Of a DNA stretch of 56,058 nucleotides, positions 44,691 to 52,545 are shown one piece after another. The translations under genes and the position numbers were made by a program. Position 1 is the stretch's first letter; each line of letters opens with the position of its first letter. The notes under the pieces were generated by a model, which was not told the DNA's origin, ran no database searches, and was given only the letters and a program-made list of their open reading frames with translations. Source of the stretch: Caryophanales bacterium UBA4691 (GTDB lineage Bacteria > Bacillota_I > Bacilli_A > RFN20 > CAG-826); the NCBI GenBank assembly GCA_002404865.1, contig DHKP01000017.1, positions 1 through 56,058 on the forward strand, read 5' to 3'.

Positions 44691-44877
44691 ATTTTTACCT
44701 CAAATGCGCTAGAAAAGCCTCCCACTAAAGCGGAAGGCAATATGCTATTCCTTAGAGCGTCGCTCCTAGAGTGGGTCTAGGCTATAGACAAGCACTTACC
44801 TCGTTTTTTAGAGGAGTTGCTAGCAATCTTTTTCAGTCTATCATGATCGCCTTCTTGACGTTCTACTTTTCGCCGCG
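44691..44877 (-). ncRNA. metK leader: SAM-I-type riboswitch variant with attenuator
   Basis: Read on the minus strand. P1 pairs AGAACGUC (44864-44857) with GACGCUCU (44761-44754), one mismatch. J1/2 is AAGAA. P2 pairs GGCGAUC with GAUUGCU; its 16-base loop holds AUAGAC. P3 contains GCAACU and AGUGC around CCUC/GAGG, like the GCAACC/GGUGC core of SAM-I. J3/4 holds GUCUAU, an exact complement of AUAGAC, giving the P2-loop to J3/4 pseudoknot. P4 is CCUAGA/UCUAGG. The kink-turn of standard SAM-I P2 is missing. Downstream, GCCUUCCGC and GUGGGAGGC form a terminator followed by UUUU (44738-44711); CUAAGGAA next to P1 can pair with its 5' half as antiterminator. Confidence 0.7.
44711..44738 (-). terminator. 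attenuator terminator in the metK leader
   Basis: Nine-base arms GCCTTCCGC and GTGGGAGGC around TTTA, then TTTTCT, ending about 20 bases before the metK start. It competes with the upstream antiterminator segment CTAAGGAA. Confidence 0.8.
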
Positions 44878-44882
44878 TGCCT

Positions 44883-44911
44883 ATGATAGGTGAAATAGCA
44901 AAAAGAAACAA
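44883..44911 (-). promoter_or_regulatory. metK promoter
   Basis: TTGTTT (44911-44906), a 17-base spacer and TATCAT (44888-44883) on the minus strand. The start would be near 44877, giving a leader of about 187 bases. The -35 lies in the T-run of the upstream terminator. Confidence 0.6.
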
Positions 44912-44940
44912 GCAAAAAGAAAAGGGAGTTTTCTCCCCTT
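44912..44940 (-). terminator. intrinsic terminator of the pduL-TSCPD operon
   Basis: On the minus strand, GGGAG and CTCCC with an AAAA loop, then TTTTCTTTTTG. It ends inside the metK promoter. Confidence 0.75.
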
Positions 44941-44958
44941 TAATTTAATGGATGATTA

Positions 44959-45216
44959 CTATTTTGCTTCTTTCAAGGCCTTAAGAGCTTCGGCAATTTG
45001 ATCGGGGCATGATGTATTTTTAAAACCGCACTTAATTCCAGAGAGTCGTGCGATCGCTTCGTCTATCTTCATCCCTTTTAATAAAGAAGCGATGCCCTTA
45101 AGATTTCCATTGCACCCACCGATGACAGTTAAGTTAGTAATGGTGTCACCATCATAACAAATAATCATCTCGCGGGAGCAAACGCCTTTAGGATTGTAAT
45201 GAAATTCTTTCTCCAT
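44959..45216 (-). CDS. TSCPD-domain protein
   Basis: An 85-residue protein of the TSCPD family: GGCNGNLKGIASLLKG, SGIKCGF and the name-giving TSCPDQIAEALKAL. The conserved Cys residues suggest a metal or redox site; the biochemical function of the short stand-alone form is not known. A related domain closes some class II ribonucleotide reductases. The start overlaps no neighbour; pduL ends two bases before it, so they are one operon, ended by a terminator at 44940. Confidence 0.85.
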   Translation of the reverse strand: MEKEFHYNPKGVCSREMIICYDGDTITNLTVIGGCNGNLKGIASLLKGMKIDEAIARLSGIKCGFKNTSCPDQIAEALKALKEAK

Positions 45217-45218
45217 AG

Positions 45219-45842
45219 TTAACGAACGATTGTCCCTAAGATTGGGCCTTTTCCGCCAGCATTAGCGGCATTGCTTTCATCAGTGTCAATGTGCATGTTG
45301 AGATGATATTTTGGAGAAACGCGAATCACGGTGTCGCCGAAAACGGTTTCGCGCCCTGTTCCTTTAATCAAAACAGAAACGATTTGCCCATTGGCTACGC
45401 CGAATTCTTTTGCGTCTTCTGGAGTCATATGGATGTGGCGTTTTGCAACAATGCAACCTTCTTTTAAGTCAAGGCGCTTTCCGTTAAGTGGATTAACTAG
45501 GGCGATTGGAGCACTCCCAATCACGTCGCCGGATTCTCTAATCGGGGCATTGACTCCGAGAGTGCGTGCATCGGTAAGAGACACTTCCACTTGGTTAACG
45601 CTTCGCACTGGGCCAAGGATGGAAACGCCAGCAATCATTCTTTCTTTGCCTGTTTTTGGATTGACTGGGCCAACAAGGTTTAAACGGGTGAAACTAACAA
45701 ATTGCCCAGGTTGAGATAAAGGAGCGCGAACCTCCAAAGCAGCATGCTCCCCTTCTTTCGCGTCAAGTAGATAATCAAGCGCTTCTTGCGTAACGTGAAC
45801 ATGACGGGCGCTGGTTTCAACAACGAATGTTTTTTCTTCCAT
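45219..45842 (-). CDS. pduL: PduL-type phosphate acyltransferase
   Basis: A 207-residue PduL exchanging CoA and phosphate on acetyl or propionyl groups. The two duplicated metal-binding halves show in SARHVHV and AKRHIHMTPEDA, and HLNMHIDTDESNAA supplies the third histidine cluster. No bacterial microcompartment targeting extension is present at the N-terminus, so it is the free housekeeping form replacing Pta and feeding acetyl phosphate to acetate kinase. It is transcribed with the TSCPD gene. A TATAAT lies about 30 bases upstream. Confidence 0.95.
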   Translation of the reverse strand: MEEKTFVVETSARHVHVTQEALDYLLDAKEGEHAALEVRAPLSQPGQFVSFTRLNLVGPVNPKTGKERMIAGVSILGPVRSVNQVEVSLTDARTLGVNAPIRESGDVIGSAPIALVNPLNGKRLDLKEGCIVAKRHIHMTPEDAKEFGVANGQIVSVLIKGTGRETVFGDTVIRVSPKYHLNMHIDTDESNAANAGGKGPILGTIVR

Positions 45843-45872
45843 AAATTAAATACCTCAAAAACGAACATCGAT

Positions 45873-45880
45873 ATTATAAT
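45873..45880. promoter_or_regulatory. bidirectional -10 between pduL and mgtE
   Basis: The symmetric ATTATAAT reads TATAAT on the minus strand (45878-45873) towards pduL and TATAAT on the plus strand (45875-45880) towards mgtE. No good -35 was seen on either side. Confidence 0.45.
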
Positions 45881-45942
45881 TCCTCACAATTCGAGTTGCT
45901 AAACAAAACAGCGTTTTCTTCATTCGAACCGTTTTCGCTACC

Positions 45943-45971
45943 TTTTCTATTAGAAAATGGCTAAACTAGCC
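45943..45971 (+). repeat. two small hairpins in the mgtE leader
   Basis: TTTTCT/AGAAAA (45943-45957) and GGCTA/TAGCC (45959-45971), just before the AAAGGAGG of mgtE. They do not fit the magnesium M-box consensus. Confidence 0.35.
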
Positions 45972-45996
45972 CTAACCAAAAAAGGAGGGCACATTC

Positions 45997-47550
45997 ATGT
46001 TGGAAGAAGAGAAAAAAGATCCAGAAGAGAAAGAGCCCGCCGAATCAGCTGAAGCCAATGAGAAAATAAACGTCAAAAAGGTCACGGCTGAAGAGCTAGA
46101 AAGCGCAATTGTTGCGCATGATAGAGCTAAATTAAGGGAGATCTTTGATACGGTCCCGAATATCGATATTGCCGAAGCTGCCGAAGAGCTCGATATCAAA
46201 GTCCTTATTGCGCTATTTCGAGACATCTCTAGCGAATTAAGCGCCCCTTTATTTGATGAACTCACCCAAGACAAAAAAGAAGAACTCGTGAAAGCGATGA
46301 CGGATAAAGAGCTTGTCGCTTTGGTCAATGAGCAATTTGCTGACGATGTCACCGATACCGTTGGGGACATGCCAGCGAATTTGGCGCGAAGAGTGCTTAG
46401 AGCCGCCGATAAAGACATGCGTGCCGATATCAATGTACTCCTAAAATATAAACCCGATACGGCTGGCGCAATCATGACGACTGAATTCCTTGAATTTAAA
46501 CAGGGAGAGCCTGTCAAAAAAACCATCGCAGAAATTCGTGCGAAAGGAAAGGACGCCGAAACCATTTATACGATTTTCGTCCGCAACGAAAAACGAAAAT
46601 TTGTTGGCACGGTTGACCTCGATGACTTGATTTTCGCTTCTGAAGATCAAAAACTCATGGATATCATGAATAAAGACGCCCCTTCTTGCCACGCTTCAAC
46701 CGACAAAGAGGAGGTTGCAAACTTGTTCCGCCGCTACGACCTTAATGCAATGGCGGTTTTAAACGATGATGGTTGCTTAATCGGCATTGTAACGGTTGAT
46801 GACGCGGTTGATGTTATCACCGAAGAAAGCAACGAAGACTTGGCTCGTATGACAAACATGGAACCGACCGAAAAGCCATATATGGAGATGACCATTTGGG
46901 AAAACGCTAAAAAATGTTTTCCTTGGATTATTGCGCTTCTAGTATTAGGAACATTCACCACAATGGTCTTAAACCGCCTTGAAACGCAGCAAATTTTCCA
47001 AAGCTTGCCAATCTTAATCTCATTTGTTCCTACTCTTATGGATACGGGTGGGAATGCCGGCGGGCAAACGACAGGAATGATGATTCGCTCTTTGGCGATG
47101 AAAGAATTCGGACCAAAAGAAGTCGGAAAAGTAGTATGGCGAGAATTCCGCAGTTCCGTTTTAATTGCCTTATTCGTCGCTGTTTTCGCTTTCCTTTGGA
47201 TTACCATCGAAGAATATACCGGCATCGTTAGTCTTGGCACCATTACCGACATGGATGGAACCATGTATAGTTTTGAAGGATATTCCATTTGGAATGGTTC
47301 AGTCTTTAATGGCCCTCAAGCAGGCGAATTCGCGATACACGCTTTTACTTTCTCTTCATTAGTCGCGGTCACAATGTTTGCGGCGGTAAGCGTCTCAAAA
47401 ATCATCGGAACCTTGTTATGCATGGGAGCAGCCGCCATTAAAAAAGATCCTGCATTACTCGCTCAGCCTCTTCTTACAACCGTGATGGATGTCACGACCT
47501 TGCTTATCTATTTTGCTATGGCTTGCCTTTTCTTCCCGAAGTTTGCTTAA
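45997..47550 (+). CDS. mgtE: MgtE magnesium transporter
   Basis: A 517-residue MgtE, a homodimeric Mg2+ channel. The acidic N-terminal superhelical domain (about residues 35-155) and two CBS domains (about 160-285; AETIYTIFVRNEKRKFVG, DLNAMAVLNDDGCLIGIVTVDDA) sense cytosolic Mg2+. The C-terminal five-helix pore (about 310-515) contains VPTLMDTGGNAGGQT, the conserved pore signature. The first 30 residues are a Glu/Lys/Pro-rich extension. A strong AAAGGAGG fixes the start. It is transcribed alone, with a leader of about 110 bases. Confidence 0.95.
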   Translation: MLEEEKKDPEEKEPAESAEANEKINVKKVTAEELESAIVAHDRAKLREIFDTVPNIDIAEAAEELDIKVLIALFRDISSELSAPLFDELTQDKKEELVKAMTDKELVALVNEQFADDVTDTVGDMPANLARRVLRAADKDMRADINVLLKYKPDTAGAIMTTEFLEFKQGEPVKKTIAEIRAKGKDAETIYTIFVRNEKRKFVGTVDLDDLIFASEDQKLMDIMNKDAPSCHASTDKEEVANLFRRYDLNAMAVLNDDGCLIGIVTVDDAVDVITEESNEDLARMTNMEPTEKPYMEMTIWENAKKCFPWIIALLVLGTFTTMVLNRLETQQIFQSLPILISFVPTLMDTGGNAGGQTTGMMIRSLAMKEFGPKEVGKVVWREFRSSVLIALFVAVFAFLWITIEEYTGIVSLGTITDMDGTMYSFEGYSIWNGSVFNGPQAGEFAIHAFTFSSLVAVTMFAAVSVSKIIGTLLCMGAAAIKKDPALLAQPLLTTVMDVTTLLIYFAMACLFFPKFA

Positions 47551-47558
47551 ATTCTCGA

Positions 47559-47587
47559 TTGCAAAAAGGAATATCTCTCACTATAAT
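47559..47587 (+). promoter_or_regulatory. tRNA-Leu promoter
   Basis: TTGCAA (47559-47564), a 17-base spacer and consensus TATAAT (47582-47587), ten bases before the mature tRNA. Confidence 0.8.
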
Positions 47588-47597
47588 TCTTTTCGCC

Positions 47598-47682
47598 GCG
47601 GGAATGGCGGAAATGGTAGACGCGTACGTTTGAGGGGCGTATGAGGCAACTCATGCCAGTTCGATTCTGGTTTCCCGCACCA
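47598..47682 (+). tRNA. tRNA-Leu (anticodon GAG)
   Basis: A class II tRNA. The acceptor stem pairs GCGGGAA with TTCCCGC, the anticodon stem TACGT with GCGTA encloses the loop TTGAGGG with anticodon GAG, the long variable arm pairs TGAG with CTCA, and GTTCGATTC forms the T loop. The CCA end is encoded. It reads CUC and CUU leucine codons. It has its own promoter and terminator. Confidence 0.96.
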
Positions 47683-47694
47683 AGAAAAATTATG

Positions 47695-47723
47695 GTCTCG
47701 ATTCATTCGGGACTTTTTCTTTT
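47695..47723 (+). terminator. terminator after tRNA-Leu
   Basis: Arms GTCTCGA and TCGGGAC (one G-T pair), five-base loop, then TTTTTCTTTT. Confidence 0.8.
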
Positions 47724-47776
47724 GCAATTAAGCAGAATGAGTGAGTAAGCCCATTTCCAAAAATACCTGCATACTA

Positions 47777-47782
47777 TAAAAT
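47777..47782 (+). promoter_or_regulatory. -10 box nine bases before the lipase-like gene
   Basis: TAAAAT (within TATAAAAT), followed by nine bases and the ATG at 47792. There is no Shine-Dalgarno site. Confidence 0.45.
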
Positions 47783-47791
47783 AAAAATGCG

Positions 47792-49390
47792 ATGGGGAAT
47801 TTAATTGACTATTTAGCATGGAGAGGAGACATTCCTTTTTCGACTCTGCCATTAAACGATTTGGATGCTGCGATTTTAAGCGCTTTGGCATATATTGATT
47901 TTTCTCGTGTGCTCACGGAGAGGGATACTCTCCCTTTTTCAAGCGCGATTAAAAAATTAAAAGAAAAGGAAAAACCGCATTTTTTAGCGTTAGACGATCC
48001 TTTAAAGGAAGAACAATATAACGATTTTTTGAATGCGGTATTAGAGAGCAAGCGCTTTAAAGATTTGACGTTACACGATTACGTGGATATTCACGATGAG
48101 AAAGAAACCACGCAGTTTGCAGCAATGAGCTTTACCTTAGAAAAAGGAGAAGAAGCGGTTGTCTATCGCGGAACGGATGAAACATTAGTGGGTTGGAAAG
48201 AAGACTGCATGCTTTCTTTTATGGAAGCCCCTTGCCAAAGACGGGCGCTATCTTATTTGATCAGCATCTTATCCAACTCCAAAAAAGTCCACGTCATGGG
48301 ACATTCAAAAGGAAGCAATCTCGCTTTGTATGCTTCCCTATATATTACCGACAAAGAATTAAAGAAAGTCGATGGCATTTATTTATTTGATGGGCCAGGG
48401 CTATGCAGGGACGTTTTCCCGGAGGTTGAAACGCATCGTATCGATAATAAAGTTCATGTTTTCGAACCTGAATTCGACGTTGTCGCCAAGATATTTGAAA
48501 TTAATTTTTCCAATACCACCATCGTCAAAAGTGATGAACAAGGAATTATGTGCCATGGGATTTTAAGCTGGCAAGTCGTCGATGGGAAATTCGTAACCTG
48601 CTCCGTAAATGACCCAGAAGCTCTTTGGATTCAAAATACCATCAATAGCCTAGTGAAAAATCTCACGCCGAAAGAAAGAGAATCTTTCGTCAATACTCTT
48701 TTTGACGCTCTCACGAAAAACGGCGAGAAGACGGTTTTTGATTTCAAAAAGAATCCGGTTTTCGTTCTAGAGCGTGTACTAGTAAAAACATTCCATGCGA
48801 CAAGAAGAAACAAAAAAGCCACCCGCAAAATCGGCTTTTCTCTCGTCTTTGGAACAGGGTTTGAAGATCTAAAAAGCATCAAAAAGATATCCGAATTCTT
48901 CTTCACGAATATTTTTTACGGGCTTGTTATGATAGTTTCCGGAATCTTATTTGTCTCCGTTCCGAAAAGCGCTCTCCCGATTGCTTCGATGACTATATTA
49001 AGCGCGTTTTTTGCGTTTGAACTCGGATTAAACATCTATTATCTAGCAAAATCGAAATGGAACTGGAAACAGCAAAAACTACGTCTTCTCTTTTTCCTAT
49101 TTGGAATCGTTTTATATGGCGCTTTGTGGGGAAGAGATGGAAACATTACTTACTTTGCAAACTGGCTATTCGGCATCTTTTTCTTATTATTTGGCATATG
49201 GATGACTCTATCTTTAGACCAAAATCGAAAAAAGAGTCTTTTCGATTTTGTCTGGAATATCCTAGAAATCAGTCTTTATGTTGTCGTAGGTTGCTATTTT
49301 CTTTATTCACCGGAGCAATTTTTGCCTTATGGAACTTTTGTGACTGGTTGCATTTTGATCGTCGATGGGGCAATGAAAATAATTCGTTAG
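47792..49390 (+). CDS. Mbeg1-like (DUF2974) alpha/beta hydrolase fused to a membrane domain
   Basis: A 532-residue protein. Residues 1-290 are an Mbeg1/DUF2974-type lipase-like hydrolase: an N-terminal NLIDYLAWRGDIPF, an oxyanion segment VYRGTDETLVGWKED, nucleophile motif GHSKG (Ser172), an acid residue in FEPEFDVV, and a His in CHGILSWQVV. Residues about 345-532 hold six hydrophobic segments resembling HdeD/DUF308 membrane proteins. The stand-alone hydrolase is common in Bacillota; the membrane fusion is less usual. It may act on membrane lipids, which is inference. A -10 box lies nine bases upstream. Confidence 0.78.
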   Translation: MGNLIDYLAWRGDIPFSTLPLNDLDAAILSALAYIDFSRVLTERDTLPFSSAIKKLKEKEKPHFLALDDPLKEEQYNDFLNAVLESKRFKDLTLHDYVDIHDEKETTQFAAMSFTLEKGEEAVVYRGTDETLVGWKEDCMLSFMEAPCQRRALSYLISILSNSKKVHVMGHSKGSNLALYASLYITDKELKKVDGIYLFDGPGLCRDVFPEVETHRIDNKVHVFEPEFDVVAKIFEINFSNTTIVKSDEQGIMCHGILSWQVVDGKFVTCSVNDPEALWIQNTINSLVKNLTPKERESFVNTLFDALTKNGEKTVFDFKKNPVFVLERVLVKTFHATRRNKKATRKIGFSLVFGTGFEDLKSIKKISEFFFTNIFYGLVMIVSGILFVSVPKSALPIASMTILSAFFAFELGLNIYYLAKSKWNWKQQKLRLLFFLFGIVLYGALWGRDGNITYFANWLFGIFFLLFGIWMTLSLDQNRKKSLFDFVWNILEISLYVVVGCYFLYSPEQFLPYGTFVTGCILIVDGAMKIIR

Positions 49391-49433
49391 ATGTTTTTAA
49401 GAAATCAACGCAAAAGCCCCTTTATTTTTATTA

Positions 49434-49439
49434 TATAAT
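49434..49439 (+). promoter_or_regulatory. -10 box seven bases before the ABC-F gene
   Basis: Consensus TATAAT, then seven bases and the ATG at 49447. No ribosome binding site is present. Confidence 0.55.
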
Positions 49440-49446
49440 TCTCATT

Positions 49447-50976
49447 ATGGCATTATTAGAAGTCGAAAATTTAACTTATAACTACAGCGATAAAGAACTC
49501 TATCGAAAAGTCTCATTTAAGATTAATCCAGGTGAACACTGTGCGCTTGTCGGAGTGAACGGGTCAGGGAAAACAACCTTATTGAATCTTATTGTCGGAG
49601 ACTTATTGCCCGATGAAGGGAAAATCATTTGGACGCCCCATGTCACTTTTAGTTATCTCGATCAGCAATTAAAAGTGAAACAAGATATGCCAGTGAGCGC
49701 TTATTTATATGGTGTTTACGAAGAGCTTTTCCAAAAAGAAAAGCAAATGGAAAAATATTATGAAGATGCCGCAACGAGTAGCGATTATGAAAAACTCCTT
49801 GCGAAAGCAGAACGCTTGCAGAACGAATTAAACGATGCATCATTTTATGCGCTTCAAGAAAAAGTCGGACGTTTAACCGATGGATTAGGATTTGATAAAG
49901 CTCATCTAGAAGCCCCGCTTCATGAACTTTCTAGCGGTCAAAGAGAAAAAGCGTATCTAGCAAAAATGCTATTAGAGGAAAAAGATGTGCTCATTATGGA
50001 TGAACCAACTAACTTCCTTGATCAGGCACAAGTCGCTTGGCTAAGTTCCTATTTGAAAAACTATCCAAAAGCTTTCCTTGTCGTGAGCCATGACCAAGAA
50101 TTCTTGCGGAAAATCGCCGGCGTTGTCTTTGTTTTGGAAAACGGATCGATCACTCGCTATAAAGGGGATTACGATCATTTTTTGTCACAGCATGAACTTG
50201 ACAAAGAACAATATGCAAAAAACTACGAAGCCCAGCAGCGATACATCAAAAAGGAAGAAGTATTTATCGCCAAGCATATCGTCAGAGCCACTTCTTCAAA
50301 AGCGGCGAAAAGCCATCGCGCGAGGCTCGCGCATCTTGATGTAATGGAAGCGCCAATGAAGGAAGAAGGGCGCGTTCATTTTTCTTTCCCTTTTACGCAT
50401 GATGTTGGCGAACTTCCTTTAAAAGTCGAAGAATTATCGATTGGCTATAAAGAAGCGCTCCTCGATCCAATTTCTTTTGTGCTAAAACGCGGTGAGAAAA
50501 TTGCGATTTTAGGTCAAAACGGCGTTGGCAAAAGTACATTCTTAAAGACAATCCTGGGGATTATTCCTGCATTAGGCGGTAGCTACACTTGGCTGCCTTT
50601 TGTTACGATCAACTATTTTAATCAAGACGAAAAACTTGATTTATCCTTGTCGCCTTTTGAATACGTTCAATCCTTTTACCCCGCTTTGACAAACACGCAA
50701 ATTAGAACTGCTTTAGGCGCGGTTGGCGTTAAGAAAGAGCTCGCAATTCGAAAGATGTCGGAATTATCGGGTGGCGAAGTCACAAAATCGCGTTTTGCGG
50801 TGATGACCTTAAAAAAGAGCAATTTCTTAGTGTTAGATGAACCGACGAATCATTTGGACCAAAAAGCAAAAGACGCATTATTTGAAGCGATTGAGAGATT
50901 TGAAGGATCCGTCATCATCGTGAGTCACGAAAAAGACTTCTATGATGGCTTAGTGGATTACGAATTGTATTTCTAA
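49447..50976 (+). CDS. ABC-F family ATPase
   Basis: A 509-residue protein with two ATPase domains and no membrane part. Domain 1: GVNGSGKTT, LSSGQ, LLIMDEPTNFLD. The linker (about residues 235-300) is charged and helical, as in the ribosome-contacting arm of ABC-F proteins. Domain 2: GQNGVGKST, LSGGE, LVLDEPTNHLD. Such proteins bind the ribosomal E site as translation factors, and some protect against antibiotics; size and short C-terminus fit the resistance-type subfamilies but do not prove it. The ATG at 49447 is chosen over an open frame reaching 49057, which overlaps the preceding gene. Confidence 0.9.
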   Translation: MALLEVENLTYNYSDKELYRKVSFKINPGEHCALVGVNGSGKTTLLNLIVGDLLPDEGKIIWTPHVTFSYLDQQLKVKQDMPVSAYLYGVYEELFQKEKQMEKYYEDAATSSDYEKLLAKAERLQNELNDASFYALQEKVGRLTDGLGFDKAHLEAPLHELSSGQREKAYLAKMLLEEKDVLIMDEPTNFLDQAQVAWLSSYLKNYPKAFLVVSHDQEFLRKIAGVVFVLENGSITRYKGDYDHFLSQHELDKEQYAKNYEAQQRYIKKEEVFIAKHIVRATSSKAAKSHRARLAHLDVMEAPMKEEGRVHFSFPFTHDVGELPLKVEELSIGYKEALLDPISFVLKRGEKIAILGQNGVGKSTFLKTILGIIPALGGSYTWLPFVTINYFNQDEKLDLSLSPFEYVQSFYPALTNTQIRTALGAVGVKKELAIRKMSELSGGEVTKSRFAVMTLKKSNFLVLDEPTNHLDQKAKDALFEAIERFEGSVIIVSHEKDFYDGLVDYELYF

Positions 50977-50997
50977 ATCCCTATAAAAAACACCAAA

Positions 50998-51519
50998 TTA
51001 ATGAATTCGGCTCTTTTCACGAAAACCGAACAAATAAAACAAAAAAGAATAAAGGATTTGCTTTCTCCAATATTCATAACCCAACAAATCACTATTGTAA
51101 GTAGCAACAATGCGTCGATAATTCGCATTTAAATCGTTGAGCAAAGAGAGCATCGTTTCATAGTCTTCCTCTTTTTTTAGCCAACTATTTTCTTCTGCTA
51201 AATAATGGAGCCTTTTTTCTAAAGTCGATATGGTTTCGCGATAGAAAGGGATATCGCTGCCTTTGATTCGCTTATTTTTCAAATTGGCGACATTGCGAAC
51301 CGCTTCTAAATCGGCCTCGCTAAATTTAACTTTCGCTTCTTTAAAAGAATGATATAAAGCTAATAAGGCTTCTATTTTCTCGCTGAACAAAATCGAAAAG
51401 GCAGTCACACGTTTTTTTAGTTTTCGATTAAAACCCAATAGAAAAATATAGCAAAGCAAAAAGCCCAATAAATAAAGGAACGCTAATACCGACAAAACCC
51501 AATACAATGCAGTTCTCAT
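50998..51519 (-). CDS. LemA-like membrane protein
   Basis: A 173-residue protein with one N-terminal membrane segment (residues 6-30) followed by a helical domain. FNRKLKKRVTAFSILFSEKIEAL, NSWLKK, ANYRRIVATYNSDLLGYEYWRKQI and the ending LFGF follow the LemA pattern (xLxxxExRIxxxRxxYN and xxGF), but identity to typical LemA looks low. The role of LemA proteins is not settled. TAAAAT lies nine bases before the ATG inside a perfect repeat AGCGTA/TACGCT. It is convergent with the ABC-F gene. Confidence 0.6.
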   Translation of the reverse strand: MRTALYWVLSVLAFLYLLGFLLCYIFLLGFNRKLKKRVTAFSILFSEKIEALLALYHSFKEAKVKFSEADLEAVRNVANLKNKRIKGSDIPFYRETISTLEKRLHYLAEENSWLKKEEDYETMLSLLNDLNANYRRIVATYNSDLLGYEYWRKQILYSFLFYLFGFREKSRIH

Positions 51520-51523
51520 AGCA

Positions 51524-51538
51524 AGCGTATTTTACGCT
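51524..51538. repeat. inverted repeat around the LemA-like gene -10 box
   Basis: AGCGTA and TACGCT with a three-base centre; on the minus strand the TAAAAT -10 box (51534-51529) lies across its middle, so it could be an operator. Confidence 0.4.
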
Positions 51539-51644
51539 ACTTACCGGCTATTTGCGAATATTTCTCGCGAATAGAGCCTACCCATTAACGACAAAATTGA
51601 CGGAGAGGGAAAAGAATCATAAACTTTTACGAAGAGGTAGCAAA

Positions 51645-52475
51645 ATGTCAAGAAAACCTATCGTCGCCATCTGCTATGATTTTGATAGTACACTTGCAAA
51701 AAGCGATATGCAAAATTTCGGATTTATCCCAGCTTTAGGGCTTTCTCCCGATGAATTTTGGAAGAAAACGTCCGAATTATCCGAAAGAACAGGCGTTGAA
51801 AGAACGCTTGCCTATTTATATATGATGAAAGAAATTGCCAAAGAAAAAGGCATTAAAATGACGAGGGAATGGTTACAGGAAATGGGCAAAAACATTGAGT
51901 TTTTCCCAGGTGTGGAAGGATGGTTTTCCCGCATTAACGCTTTTGGCGAAGAAAACGGCGTCAAAATCGAACATTATTTGATTTCTAGTGGCAACAAAGA
52001 AATCGTGGAGGGGTGTTCCATCGCTAAAGAATTCCGGATGCTTTACGCATGCGAATATCTTTACGACGAAAAAACAAAAGAGCCAATCTGGCCAAAACTT
52101 GCGATTAATTTCACTCAAAAAACGCAATATTTCTACCGCATCAGCAAGGGCGTATATGACGCTAACGATGATGTCGGCGTAAATTCGAAAACCCCACTCC
52201 ACCGCATCCCTTATAGCAATATTGTTTATATCGGGGATGGAATGACCGATATTCCCACTATGATCATTGCCAAGAATAATGGCGGGAAATCCATCGCTGT
52301 CTTTAATGAAGGCAATGAAGAGAAAGGTTTTGATTTATACCTAGATGGACGCGTCAATTTCGTTTGCCCTGCCGATTATCGCGAAGGAAAAGAACTAGAT
52401 AAAGTCATGCAGCTCATTATCCAAGGTGTCGCAATCAACGAAAGACTCGGAAAACAAGCCAAAAAAATAAAATAA
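51645..52475 (+). CDS. HAD-family phosphatase, phosphoserine-phosphatase-like
   Basis: A 276-residue HAD protein. Motif I is CYDFDSTLAKSD, motif II is LISSGNKEIVEG, and motif IV is YIGDGMTDIPTM. The cap lies between motifs I and II (about residues 25-100). The substrate is unknown. The ATG at 51645 has AGAGGT about six bases upstream; the frame is open to 51552 without a site. It is single, divergent from the LemA-like gene. Confidence 0.82.
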   Translation: MSRKPIVAICYDFDSTLAKSDMQNFGFIPALGLSPDEFWKKTSELSERTGVERTLAYLYMMKEIAKEKGIKMTREWLQEMGKNIEFFPGVEGWFSRINAFGEENGVKIEHYLISSGNKEIVEGCSIAKEFRMLYACEYLYDEKTKEPIWPKLAINFTQKTQYFYRISKGVYDANDDVGVNSKTPLHRIPYSNIVYIGDGMTDIPTMIIAKNNGGKSIAVFNEGNEEKGFDLYLDGRVNFVCPADYREGKELDKVMQLIIQGVAINERLGKQAKKIK

Positions 52476-52545
52476 TTATCGCTTATGAAATGAAAAACAA
52501 GCGACAAATCATAAATATTGTAAACAAAATTTCCTCTTCTGCTGC

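Noticed and set aside
44691..44900. Methionine T-box or canonical SAM-I riboswitch in the metK leader
   Set aside because: There is no T-box sequence of the GGTGGnACCGCG type, only a loose GCGGCG. The canonical SAM-I GGAGGGA/GGCCC kink-turn P2 is missing, so only a variant is proposed.
45881..45996. Magnesium (M-box) riboswitch before mgtE
   Set aside because: The leader is about 110 bases with only two tiny hairpins. The conserved M-box elements and the needed length are absent.
45972..46565. 197-residue Ser-rich open frame on the minus strand
   Set aside because: It is an antisense shadow of mgtE with low-complexity composition and no start signals.
49057..49446. 130-residue N-terminal extension of the ABC-F protein
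   Set aside because: It lies in another frame over the end of the lipase gene. The ABC-F domain begins at ATG 49447 right after a TATAAT.
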